Assembly: GCA_010093705.1 (NCBI GenBank)
Contig: MU006094.1
Location: forward strand, 270,834 to 334,833
DNA length: 64,000 bases
Source of the DNA: Patellaria atrata CBS 101060
Lineage: Eukaryota > Ascomycota > Dothideomycetes > Patellariales > Patellariaceae
Direction: 5' to 3'
The position numbers and the translations under genes are program-made. The notes beneath the pieces were generated by a model that was given only the letters and a program-made list of their open reading frames with translations, ran no database searches and was not told the origin of the DNA. Shown here one piece after another: positions 33,492-43,574 of this stretch; within the stretch, counting starts at the first letter, position 1; each line of letters starts with the position of its first letter.

Positions 33492-36323
33492 CTATTCCTT
33501 ATCCCCCATGCCCTTCATGAAGACCCTCTTTGTCCCCCCAACCTTTCCAAGGTCACCAAAACCACCAGATTTCGCGGCTCCATTCGTAGAAATGTCAACC
33601 TTCTTCGCTTGGTCCAACATACTTTCAATCCAATCAACTTTCTCCTTCGAGAGATCTATCTTCTTGACAGTAGGACCAGCAAGTCCAACCTCGTCCCCTT
33701 TCCAAGAATGGTGTGACGCTGCTGAATGAGGCAATTCAGATGTGCCGCTAGGAGTATTATACACATTAGTTAGACTTCCCGCTCGTTGTCTCCCAGGAGC
33801 CACCGTAGACGTCGGTGTACCAATCGCACCCTGTGATCCCGCCTTTCCTGTTCCCGCCCCATGGGAAGTCCCGGGTCGAGCGCCGAGAGCACTATCAGGT
33901 CTAGTAGAAAGCGCACTTCCCGGTCGGCTCACCGGCCCGGCAGTCTTTGGCGTAATAGCATCCTGAAGGCCTAGGACCTCGAACCTTCCTTCTGAGACTG
34001 TCCTACGTCCATGATGCTCCGCATATTGACGAAGGTATTCCGCTAGATCGGCCCATCCACCACCGACACGGACCATGACTCTCTCACCGTTCTCACCTAC
34101 TCGGCGGATGAATAGTTTGATGGGCTTGTCTTTCCCAGGCTGGGTGAGATGATAGAGCTTGATGTCTGAGTCGCCACCTCTTGTACGACGCGCACTTGAT
34201 GTCTCCGATTTTGCTGGAGAAAGGGTGATCGCATTGTGAGCAGGGCGTGGAGTCCTCAAGTACGGTGTTTTTCCGAGAATTGGGTACTTTTGGCCCTTCG
34301 GGCCTGGCGTCTCGGCGCGAGGCTCAGATGTGAGATGAATGGGAGCAGGAATGCTGGTAAGAATATCGCTAATTTGGCGTTCCAGGTCTTTTCCAGTGTG
34401 AACATCATTCTGGTTCTTCCCAGGGGACGGAGGGTGGAGGAAATTAGGGACGTTCGGATGATCATTCACAGTTGATTCTGAGAAGTGTCTGGGTGATAAT
34501 GTCTGTTTGAAGTCTCTCCCTCGTCGCTTCGGCATTGCCGAATTTAGTGGCGGTTTTGGTGCCCTTGCAAATCGGTGATTGGTGCTCTCACGAAGGGATG
34601 GCGATTCAGGTATATCGTCGGGGCTAGCCGGCTCTGACATATCTGGGGGTGAAGGAGATGTATCGAACGATTCTGGAATTGGTGGGGTATGCAAGGGAGA
34701 CTCTATCCCTAAAATAGGTCTGAAGTCCTCGTCTCTGGGTGTTGAGGGCTCTGATTGTCGGACTCCAGTTGTCAAATCAGGCGTCTTTATCGCAATTGGC
34801 GTAACAAGAGATTTGGAAACATCCACCTCGGTCATTTCGTCAACGACATGATTACCTTGACCTAGAATGGGCGGCGGAGAGTTACTGGGTTGTTTCTCCC
34901 CCTCATCGGACAGCTCAGGTTCTTCTTCAACCGTTATTATCTTCGGCGACGAGGAGGTTTCGACTCCATCGACAGGGTAAGTCAAAGGTACGTTTCTTGT
35001 TGTATTATCCACATATTGGTCTCTTCTGTCTGAATTCACCATTAACATTTCAGCCCTCTCCCCCTCCATCACATCTGATCCCTTATCCGCTGAATCCCAG
35101 CTTGTAACTGAGGAATCGTCCTTGATTATGGGTCCTGTAAAGAAAGACGCATCTGGAAGATCCTCTGAGACGTTCAAGGGTGCAGGCTGACGAGGAGAGA
35201 CTTTCTTTATAATTGTTCCCTGCTCGGATTCCTGTCCATATACTTCAGATACCGCATCTGGTTCTAGTGGTTTCAGATTTACTGCGGGATCATCCTTGGG
35301 TTGGTTTGATAGACGCTTAACTCGCATCTCCGCTTCTAATAGTCGCCTATGAGCTTCAACAGTCCACCTGCTATACTCTGACTCCAAAGCCTCGAACTCA
35401 TCGATCCAGCGATCCGGTAGGGTATCATCACGGCCCTCAAGAGCATCCAACATCTGATCAAGTTGTTGTCCTAGCGCGGATATTCTAGTTTGAAGTAGGA
35501 GTTTGACAGTATTTGTAGCTTCCTTCCATTTGAAAAGCACAACGTCTGGTTCAACATCCAGATCTGATGGTTCTTTGAGCACATCCCAGGCTAACTCCGT
35601 TGCTGTTTGCCCTTCCTTCAGGCGTTGGAGATATTCCGGAGCTTGATATATGATCTCTATCCTTACCGTCCAAGTTTCTAAATTTTGTTGTAATTGGGAA
35701 AGATTAGGGAGAGCCTGTAGTAAGGTCCGCGTGATAAGGAAAGAATAGTCATCCAGAAGGTTGAGGTTTGTAGGTTTCATACCAGAGCTTGACGGTGGTC
35801 GGGATCGGTTGGGTCCATGCAAACTCCGTATGTGTTCCTTTAGCTCTTCAAGATTCAACTCTTCCAAGCTGGAGCTAATATACTGAATGCGCTGCTCGTA
35901 TTGTATAATTCTTGAGGAAATGATCGATCCATTGCTGTCAAACCGATCTCTGGTTATATCGAAAATGCTACCCTCCGTATCTTCTTTTGCGGGTTCAAAG
36001 TTTCCACTCCAACCCCATTCCTCTATCTCTTGACGCCATGCCCTAAGTTTCTGTGCAGCACGAGCGACTCTTTCCCCCAAAGCCTTCTCCGCGGCTGAAG
36101 CATCTTTAATACTCTGATCTAGCTCCGTAAGTTTACCGCCATTCGATGAAGGTATTATCCCGTCTGTGAAAGCGCGCAAAGCTGCTGTAGGCGATAACTC
36201 CCGAATTACCTGCTCATCCTGCGATTGATGTCGATTATGACGCGTGGGTGATCTCGTTGGCGACGTGGCTCGGCCGTCGTAGGTAGGTAGAGGAAACCTG
36301 GTAGCGAAGGTTGATTCTACCAT
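33492..36323 (-). CDS. GAS2-domain cytoskeletal protein, KAR9-like
   Basis: Single exon of 943 residues. The N-terminal third is helical (KALGERVARAAQKLRAWRQE, then YEQRIQYISSSLEELNLEEL) and resembles the cortical/spindle-orientation protein family that includes yeast Kar9. A long Ser/Pro-rich disordered centre follows. Near residues 730-800 a GAS2 (GAR) module is visible: KLFIRRVGENGERVMVRVGG and GWADLAEYLRQYAEHHG. GAS2 modules bind microtubules, so a role linking microtubules to the cortex or actin is likely. The tail is Gly/Ser/Thr-rich and ends with a lysine-rich stretch (TVKKIDLSKEKVDWIESML). Confidence 0.8.
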   Translation of the reverse strand: MVESTFATRFPLPTYDGRATSPTRSPTRHNRHQSQDEQVIRELSPTAALRAFTDGIIPSSNGGKLTELDQSIKDASAAEKALGERVARAAQKLRAWRQEIEEWGWSGNFEPAKEDTEGSIFDITRDRFDSNGSIISSRIIQYEQRIQYISSSLEELNLEELKEHIRSLHGPNRSRPPSSSGMKPTNLNLLDDYSFLITRTLLQALPNLSQLQQNLETWTVRIEIIYQAPEYLQRLKEGQTATELAWDVLKEPSDLDVEPDVVLFKWKEATNTVKLLLQTRISALGQQLDQMLDALEGRDDTLPDRWIDEFEALESEYSRWTVEAHRRLLEAEMRVKRLSNQPKDDPAVNLKPLEPDAVSEVYGQESEQGTIIKKVSPRQPAPLNVSEDLPDASFFTGPIIKDDSSVTSWDSADKGSDVMEGERAEMLMVNSDRRDQYVDNTTRNVPLTYPVDGVETSSSPKIITVEEEPELSDEGEKQPSNSPPPILGQGNHVVDEMTEVDVSKSLVTPIAIKTPDLTTGVRQSEPSTPRDEDFRPILGIESPLHTPPIPESFDTSPSPPDMSEPASPDDIPESPSLRESTNHRFARAPKPPLNSAMPKRRGRDFKQTLSPRHFSESTVNDHPNVPNFLHPPSPGKNQNDVHTGKDLERQISDILTSIPAPIHLTSEPRAETPGPKGQKYPILGKTPYLRTPRPAHNAITLSPAKSETSSARRTRGGDSDIKLYHLTQPGKDKPIKLFIRRVGENGERVMVRVGGGWADLAEYLRQYAEHHGRRTVSEGRFEVLGLQDAITPKTAGPVSRPGSALSTRPDSALGARPGTSHGAGTGKAGSQGAIGTPTSTVAPGRQRAGSLTNVYNTPSGTSELPHSAASHHSWKGDEVGLAGPTVKKIDLSKEKVDWIESMLDQAKKVDISTNGAAKSGGFGDLGKVGGTKRVFMKGMGDKE

Positions 36324-36895
36324 GGCCGCTTGTATGGAGAGAGAAACGCCTTTGGAAATATGTACATAAAGGAAGAAGAAAAGCAGATACCCAAAAATAT
36401 AGGGTTGATGACGCCCGAGCTTGGCTTGAGAGCTCCTTCACAAATTCATAATTTCTGTTGGTTGGGTTTTGGGGTGCGGTCTTGTGAGATCAGTCCCGCA
36501 CGGGAAAATCATATGCAAGTCACTTTTAAACTGTGAGTTACCCACTCCTTTGGTTTATACACTTAATCCTTTCAATATTTCGTTGAGACACTTGATATAC
36601 TGACTCCACATTACAGAATTGAGGCCGATCAAGCAAAGTTTTGTTTTCCATAGTAAGTTCTAATTGAATAATATACCTCGTACTGTGGAGTACCAAAATC
36701 TCAAGGTTCAACTGCAGGACTACCGTACTTCATCGTATATTAAAGAGAGAGGTACAGACATACGTGCGCAGTGGTTATGGGCTTATTATACCTCATACCG
36801 AGTGACATCAAGTAAGGGTTATCAGAACTTGTCGATGTGCATCAACAGTCATCGCCTTTGCACCAGACAAGATACGAAAGTCTCTTCTCTTATTC
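36324..36895. other. Intergenic region between two minus-strand genes
   Basis: Promoter of the GAS2-domain gene at its left and the end of the DUF2470 gene at its right. Only short, unsupported open frames. Confidence 0.5.
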
Positions 36896-37675
36896 TCAAT
36901 GCTTCTGCTTAGCTTTCTGTTCCCTCTTGCGACTCACGTACGAACTCACCCTAGTAAATGTAAGTGTCAGTTCAGGGTAATACTTACTCGTCAAACGATC
37001 TCCTACCTTTCATGTGCTCCAAACCCCTCACAGAAAGTAGAGACTGTCCACATCCACCAGACACGACTGAAAGTAGGCACGGAGTGCTTGGAGAGTCTTG
37101 ACCACATATACACCGTCTCAATTGTATGGAGTCCTACCATCAATGAGAGACCTAGCGGCTGATACTTAACCAGAGTCGGGATCAAGAACGGCGTATGTCT
37201 CCAGATATAGTCATACTGATAAGAACCAGGTTGCCAGTTACGGCGGGAGAAGAGAGCGGCATATCCAATCAAACAGAGCACAAGTATTATAGAATGGCGT
37301 CCTTGAGGCCTCAGGTATTCCTTAAGGGTGATATCGCTCCTTTTCAGAGAAGCAGTTGCTTCTAGATCCATTGCTATGACGCGTTCTCGGGCATCTCGGA
37401 ATGATTCCAGAGTGGGCTCAAAGCTGATGGAGTACTTCTTTCCATCTACATCAATGCGCATCTCATTGAGAGAGATATCGATGAGTTTTGCATTACGAGC
37501 ACTGAAGGAGGAGAGGTTGTGGTAGTGTTCGACATATCGCATCACCTGGAATTCTGATTCAGTATCGGATCAGAAGAACAATCATTGTGACATTGTTCCC
37601 TACTGAATCTTGATGGTCCGCATTCATATGGGATATGATGCGTTGCTTCGCCGCGGCGTCTTTTGTATCGCCCAT
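36896..37675 (-). CDS. DUF2470-domain membrane protein
   Basis: Exons in transcript order: 37675..37604, 37545..37007 and 36950..36896, giving 221 residues. Exon 1 encodes MGDTKDAAAKQRIISHMNAD and ends HQDS, the typical HMNxDHxxS start of the DUF2470 domain. Exon 2 continues with VMRYVEHYHNLSSFSARNAK, a predicted domain body and two or three membrane helices (HSIILVLCLIGYAALF; PLGLSLMVGLHTIETVYMW). The last exon adds a Lys/Arg-rich tail, SSYVSRKREQKAKQKH, via a GTAGGA...CTAG intron; this last junction is less certain. In plants the domain binds haem-related compounds; in fungi the function is unknown. An ER or other endomembrane location is likely. Confidence 0.82.
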
Positions 37676-38149
37676 TTTGCTCACGACCGTCTCACGCGTG
37701 CCTAATGTTGACTGGGTGACGTGTGACGGAAAGCATTAGCTCGATGGGGATAACGCTGGATTACACTATCACGTGATCGCTTATATAATCTCATCGACTT
37801 TCGATTCAACCTTTCATCTTTGTTCCCGTCCATCTTCGCATCAAGTTGTCAAAACTACAGAATTATTCCTGGTTATCATATCACACTTTGTGATAAGACA
37901 AACCTATCTTTCAGCTCTCATGTTTCTGTACTTGTAGCAATCCACTACTAACGATGCTCTTATGGCTATCAAACGAATATTTTTCTAAGGTAATGATTTT
38001 TGTGCCTTGCAACTAGCTCTAAAGTCGCCATTTCCAAGTCTCGTTTACATCATGAACTACTGCAACAGCGCACGGAAACACATGCAAGTTTCTTGAAAAA
38101 GATCCTTCACTTGTATTTCCGTCATGCGCATGAAAATCTCCGATCACCT
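37676..38149. other. Promoter region of the DUF2470 gene and spacer
   Basis: Contains CACGTGA near 37770 and TATATAA near 37782. No gene recognised. Confidence 0.5.
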
Positions 38150-38156
38150 CCCACAG

Positions 38157-38228
38157 TGCTGCCAACTTTTGGACTCGATCTTACGGAAGGTTTAGGCGCG
38201 ATCAACCGAACCGCTGAGCTAACCAACG
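38157..38228 (-). pseudogene. tRNA-like / SINE-like relic
   Basis: Read on the minus strand, TAGCTCAGCGG (38221..38211) is a good RNA polymerase III A-box. GATCGAGTCC (38180..38171) is a good B-box, at 41 bases start to start, close to normal tRNA spacing. The acceptor strands do not pair and no proper anticodon arm forms, so this is not a working tRNA. It could be a decayed tRNA or the head of a tRNA-derived SINE. Confidence 0.3.
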
Positions 38229-38237
38229 ATCACCCCA

Positions 38238-38482
38238 CACCAGGTGTGTCGGGAAATTCGTGGGACAGATCCGTGCCCACCTTAGAAACGCACTTTTCTA
38301 ACTATAATTTAACAGCGTAAACACGAGGAATAATTTAAAATCAATAGTAACTATTATACTCATTATCCCTAAGTATATTCGGAATGAGTTATAGATTATT
38401 TAAACTTATTTTATAGTGTTGAGAGAGCCTTAACTTAGTAGGTGGTTTTGAGGTGTCTCACGAATTTCCGACACACCTGGTG
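38238..38482. mobile_element. MITE-like element with 24/25-bp terminal inverted repeats
   Basis: The left end (38238..38262) starts CACCAGGTGTGTCGGG and the right end (38459..38482) is its reverse complement with a single-base gap. The 245-bp element is non-coding and AT-rich inside. The three bases on either side are CCA and CCA, consistent with a 3-bp target duplication. Further inside, the arms show weaker complementarity. No transposase is present, so it would be non-autonomous. Confidence 0.65.
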
Positions 38483-38894
38483 CCACACAAGGGAAGACCG
38501 AGAAGGTTATAGCGTGACAACGATCTCTCCAAGTGTTCCTTAAATTATGTCAAGAGACGAGGATGCAGTCCGGTTTTGTATTTCCATGGCGTCGGTCCCC
38601 TTGGTCATGGTGCCCTGGGCTTTGCCTTGCATCATAGCGCAGACCACGCTGGTAGCTTGAATTATACACGGATCGAGGGAAGCTTGCTCGTGCCAACAAC
38701 CTGCATGACTGAATTACCTAGACCTTTTCTTCTGTACGAGTCTTCTTTCTCTTGTTTTCAACTTGTTCCTAACTTGTTCCTGAACTGTACAGAAATTTCA
38801 ACGCAAACATACCTTGCAAATTTCTTTAATTCAATAGCCCTTCAACACACACTTCATACATAGCACATCAAACTATATAATACATTAGTCTAAC
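38483..38894. other. Promoter and leader of the first C-terminal-motif paralogue
   Basis: Ends in A/C/T-rich leader sequence with AACTATATAATAC about 20 bases before the ATG. No separate gene. Confidence 0.5.
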
Positions 38895-39663
38895 ATGGCG
38901 GACGAATCCACTCAAGAGCAGCAAGCTTCAGCAGCTGCCGAGGGAAACGCACAAGGCAACGCAGCAGTTGGTGGAGGAATCGGTGCGCAGCAGTCTTCGA
39001 AGAAAACAGAGAAGAAGACACCAAAGAAACTAGGCAGTAAGAAGGAGCCTCAACAACAGCCCACACCCGATCCTGAAGGCGACGAAGCTGGTGCAGACGC
39101 AAAGGCTGATGGGCAAGCGAATGGCGCTGCAGATGATGAACCTGAACCCCAAATGCAACGAGAAGAGACTCCCGCTCCCTCAAAGAGTCGCCGACGGCAA
39201 TCTCGAGGACGCGGTCGTAAGAACGTTCCCGACAGCGATACAGAGTCAATTCCACGCTCCGACGTCTCCGCTCAAGGTGGTCGCCGCAATCGTCAACGCC
39301 AAAAGAAGGGAGGAAAGGGTGGTGATGCGTTGGGAGGCATCACCGAAGACCTGCCCGGCGGAGAGCTTGTGAACGGAGCCACCGACACCGTTCAGGACAC
39401 CGCTGGACAAGCGGTTGATCAAGTCGGCAACACTGTCGGCCAAGTTGGCGACACTGCCGGTAAGGCATTAGGCGGCCTTACCGGGGGTGGAAAAGACGAG
39501 GGTGAGGAGAAGGGCGAACAGCTCCGATTGAGATTGGAGCTCAACCTGGACATTGAAATTCAGCTGAAGGCGAAGATTCATGGTGATCTTACTCTCGGCT
39601 TATTGTAAGTGATATCAATCTCTCATTTGTAGACTTGGTTGCTAACTTTACTCCAGGAACTAA
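38895..39663 (+). CDS. Hypothetical protein with C-terminal amphipathic beta motif (paralogue 1)
   Basis: Reads MADESTQEQQASAAAEGNAQ and continues as a disordered, Gln/Lys/Arg-rich protein with an RGRGRKN stretch. A central AGKALGGLTGGG-like helix/Gly segment follows, with repeats of the type TVQDTAGQAVDQVGNTVGQV. It ends in LRLRLELNLDIEIQLKAKIH then GDLTLGLL, strictly alternating hydrophobic and polar residues. Unspliced it is 237 residues with TAA at 39606..39608. That TAA overlaps a perfect GTAAGT donor; using it with the branch site GCTAAC and acceptor CCAG (intron 39605..39656) changes the end to LLN (238 residues, stop 39661..39663). Function unknown. The tandem neighbour at 40560 shares the same C-terminus. 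Confidence 0.8.
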
Positions 39664-40559
39664 GAATAGACTGTACTGTACGGCTGGGGTAATGTTTGTA
39701 ACATAGGTCGGACGTGAAGAGGTGTAACCAGAGTGACGCATTTCATGTTGAATACTTTTGCTATCTATCTAGTATGATAGTTCTCCAGGCGCATCTGGTT
39801 GTATCTACCCTATTTTATCTCTACTTGTGCGATTCAAAGCATTCAAAACTATCTCAATCACTGTTCCCTCACCACGGAACTCAAATGACAATGACATTTC
39901 TGACATAATATGAAAGACGCGTAATAGTCTCCATGATACCGTAGCTCTAGCTAAAGCATACGCCGGCGAAGTGTCCGATGGTGTCTCAAATCTTCAATTT
40001 GTCATGATCATCCCATCTACCAAGTTTACTCCCCAGCACGAACTTCCAAACGTTCACGAAGCTACCCCTCTATGACATCATCTTGCCAACTTTTTATGTA
40101 CGCCACAATAAGGGTCCTCTCGCTACCAGAAACAACAACAGGCCAACTTTACTAAATTTACATCCCGTCCTACTCGACTAAACTTGCACCATCGGCGCAG
40201 ATCCCGCCTCGTATTTACCGTCGGTCCTGTTTTCGAGAACAAGGGGGAGGGGGGGGTGTGAGTGGGCAGTAGGAGTGCTCTAGGCTTGGGGGAGACCCAT
40301 GATGTCGTTACCTCCACGCTTTCATCTCACTCCCTCTGCAGCTCTGTCTCCTCCTCGTAGTCCTCATCCTAATCCGAACCCAACTCTCTCGCCTTTCCCC
40401 TATTCTAGCCGACATTGACGACTACATCAAGCGGGAACAACTGTGACCAGACAGTTGACGACAGCGAAAAACATTGCTCATCCAGGCTATACATCCATAC
40501 CCTTCACGCGCTCTTCCTCAGCCTTCTCAACCGCAACCTCGACAACGGTAACGCACACC
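39664..40559. other. Spacer between the two paralogues
   Basis: Contains a CT-rich leader and a short G-rich run near 40245. No gene recognised. Confidence 0.5.
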
Positions 40560-41114
40560 ATGTCCGACACGGAGAAATCAGACTACGAATCCGAAACCCC
40601 GCAAAAGCAACTCCAGCCCTCCGCGCAACAACAGCAAAACGAGAAACCCGCAGCCCGAACGACGCAACAGCAGCAGAAGCTCGAAAACGCCGAGAAACAG
40701 CAGCACATCGAGTCCGGGCGGCAATCGGCGCGGTCGCGGAGCGCCTCTCGCCGCGCCCGCCGCCAGCGCATCAAAGACGGCATCGAAGCGGGGAAATACA
40801 TGAAGACGAACTCGCTGGAGGCGCTGGAGGAAGCCGACGCCAGTGGGGAGCTGCAGCAGATGGGGATGTTCGAGCGGATCGGGCCGGATAGCACGTCGAT
40901 GGATGGGCCGGTGACGCAGGCAAGGGCGATGAGAGGGGAGATCCCGATGAGGGGAACCGATCCGAAGCAGCCGTATCGGATGGAGCCGCAGGAGAAGAAG
41001 AGCGGGGGCCTCGATGAGACGGATGGGTTGAAGTTGAAGCTCGATGTTAATCTGGAGGTTGAGATTGAGTTGAAGGCGAGCTTGAGGGGGGATTTGACGT
41101 TGAGTTTGTTGTAA
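40560..41114 (+). CDS. Hypothetical protein with C-terminal amphipathic beta motif (paralogue 2)
   Basis: 184 residues starting MSDTEKSDYESETPQKQLQP. The N-terminal half is disordered and Gln/Glu-rich, followed by a basic SRSASRRARRQRIKDGIEAG segment. The C-terminus is LKLKLDVNLEVEIELKASLR then GDLTLSLL, nearly identical to the ending of the protein at 38895. As there, the stop TAA is part of a GTAAGT donor-like sequence, but no good acceptor is seen nearby. An in-frame GTG upstream is not needed. A 53-base poly-C tract begins 78 bases after the stop. Function unknown. Confidence 0.78.
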   Translation: MSDTEKSDYESETPQKQLQPSAQQQQNEKPAARTTQQQQKLENAEKQQHIESGRQSARSRSASRRARRQRIKDGIEAGKYMKTNSLEALEEADASGELQQMGMFERIGPDSTSMDGPVTQARAMRGEIPMRGTDPKQPYRMEPQEKKSGGLDETDGLKLKLDVNLEVEIELKASLRGDLTLSLL

Positions 41115-41192
41115 GTTTGTTCTACTATTGCTCTTTTTTTTGTTTTTTTTTTGTTTTTTTGTTTTTTCCTCCCTTTGATTTCTCCACCTCCG

Positions 41193-41245
<53 letters not shown>
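41193..41245 (+). repeat. Poly-C homopolymer, 53 nt
   Basis: An uninterrupted run of 53 cytosines, preceded by a T-rich stretch, in the presumed 3' UTR of the second paralogue. The opposite strand is 53 guanines and would be able to form G-quadruplexes. Exact length is uncertain because such runs are hard to sequence. Confidence 0.9.
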
Positions 41246-43574
41246 TTTCCCCGCCCCGGGTCCCTTCTCGGCCTTTCTGGCTGATCCATCTTCCGCAGAG
41301 AATAACCGCGACACAGTGCGTGATCAAACCGACTAACCAACCCCGGATCTCGTTCGGCGTAGAGTAAGAGAGGACAGTGGTTAATCATCAGAGCAAGAGA
41401 ACTAGAGAACGGAGTAATCGATTCTCGATTTAATTCAGTCTGTTGCATGGATGTTGCGTTCTACAGGTTCATTGGCGTTTTCGATTTTCCCGTTCGGGGA
41501 AGATAGTCATCTATAAAGTCGAACTTGTGATTATGAGGTATATGATTTTTGGTGTGTGTGTTGTTTCCTAGTTGTTGCGTGATGGTGCTACCTACCAGTC
41601 GAAACACAAACCCCTTTCTCAACAGTCCTAATGTTTGAATTTAAAACGTACAAATCATCAAACAACAAACATCTAACGCACAACACCCTAATTACTCAAC
41701 CCCCCTTTCCCTCCTTATCCTTTTGAGGAATTACACCCATATCTATACTCTACCTCCTTACCCTGCCCCTTTGCCCTACCCCCCAAAGCTCCCCCCATTC
41801 GCCTCCGCCAACAGTATCCTCAGACAAACGCCATTCTCGACCTAAATAGAAAATCTACTCAACCACCCATCAACTATCCTTGAACCCCCCAGACCCCGTG
41901 TTTCCCAGTCATAACACCAGTCAAAGGCGCAAGCGTCTCATCATCGACTGGTTCTATCAGATGAGGTCACATCGGCGGTGTGTGGTTCCCGCGGTGGTAA
42001 GGTCGGTTGCGTCGGTGGTGGTGTGGGGGGCGTGTTGAAGGGTTGGGGAGGGGGGGACGGGGAAGGGATGTGTATTTGAGGTTTGGGGCGCGTAGTGGGC
42101 GTGTGGTCGTGGATGCGTGAGGTGGGTTGTATGGTGATTCATCCTCGTTGGTATTGGTGTAAAAACTATTCCTGTACTGATCTGGGGATAGATAGCCTAG
42201 TTTCGTGATGTGCACTTGAGAGAAGGGTGCAGTTCTTAACGTCATCCTTGCGACACCACTGATTGGAGGTTCCCGAAATCGTGCATGTAATCACACTTCC
42301 GTCTTCCGTATACTGGTTTTCGCTTGAAGGCGTCATATCGTGGTTGTGAACACTAAAAGGAGTCTATGTAGCTTAGTTCATGGTGGATTGAATGGAACTT
42401 AGACTGTGCGTGAAGCATACGGTCAATAAATTCTATGTGGATTATCTGGTCAGGATAGTTTACCCGTAGGTATCTGTTCCGAGTAAAATCAAGAGACAAG
42501 ATATGCCTACCGTAACAGGCCTAACAGACCTCCACACATTTCAAACGAGGGTAATGGTGCTTTGCGGAATAAGACTGCGTACTGTCGATTGTAAAAGTGA
42601 TAATATGCTACAAATTGCAATCTTCGTGTTAAATGAGTGAAATGCAAGCTGATGCTGTTGTAATAACGATTGACGGTAAGAAATGATATGTTGCAGTTAA
42701 TTCAAAAGGAGAGTAGAGGAGAAGAACCCATATCGACAAGGCAAACCTAACAGAATATGCAATTGTACATTGAAAGCAGCTGCGAACGGAGAAAGGGAGG
42801 ACGGAAAGAGAGAATGGAGACAAGGCAATATACTCCCGAGACATTAGGTATTCTGCCATTCCGTCAGTAGAAGCATTTCGTCGAACTATGCTGTAAATTT
42901 GAGATACAGAGATCAATTGATTGCTCTCTCATAATGCCGAGTGTCATCCAAGCTTCTAAGTTGCTGAAGGTGTAATCATCTATTAGAGTGACTGAAAATA
43001 CTACAGTTAGTAAGATAGTTTCATGAGCTCACTGATCCGTACAGGGCCGAGAGAGTTCTAGATTATTATCAGTCCCAGGCCATCGGATGATTATTTAACT
43101 CAGGAGCTGTAAGAGGATATAACTTGCACGCATGAGGAAGTAATACGGTCGTCTGTTGGAGTCACTCACCTTGAGGTATCGGGAAGGGAGACATTACCTT
43201 CTACTCCTTCCTCATCAAGGACGGCACAAACATCTTCCTCTCACCTTCCTTCTTAGTTTTGCGAAGGTGATCCCCCCATCCCATAGCTCTGCAAGCCGAC
43301 TTTTCGATACTTAGACTACCAAGCTAAGGTATTCTCTTCCTAGGGAATCTTTCATGTTCTCTTAGAACAACATTCTCATCAGAATACCACTTCTAATTCA
43401 TACATCAACGGTTTCACGTGCCACAAGTCGTTATCAGTTGTTTGACCCAAACCGGCCGACTTCGCTTGAGCCGCCTACTTCTTATATCAACCCTCTCTCA
43501 CTTCTTCTGAACCTTCGCTCTCCCTCTCACCACTTTCCTTTGCAGTCATCTTCTCGCCAACACAAGTAGCAACC
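41246..43574. other. Long intergenic region (2.3 kb)
   Basis: No gene supported. A G-rich segment (41975..42070) has repeated GG to GGGGGGG runs on the plus strand and could form quadruplexes. The last 150 bases are CT-rich leader of the Stc1-domain gene. Confidence 0.55.

Noticed and set aside
40578-41327. Long minus-strand frames with poly-Gly
   Set aside because: They arise from reading the poly-C tract and the antisense of paralogue 2; not genes.
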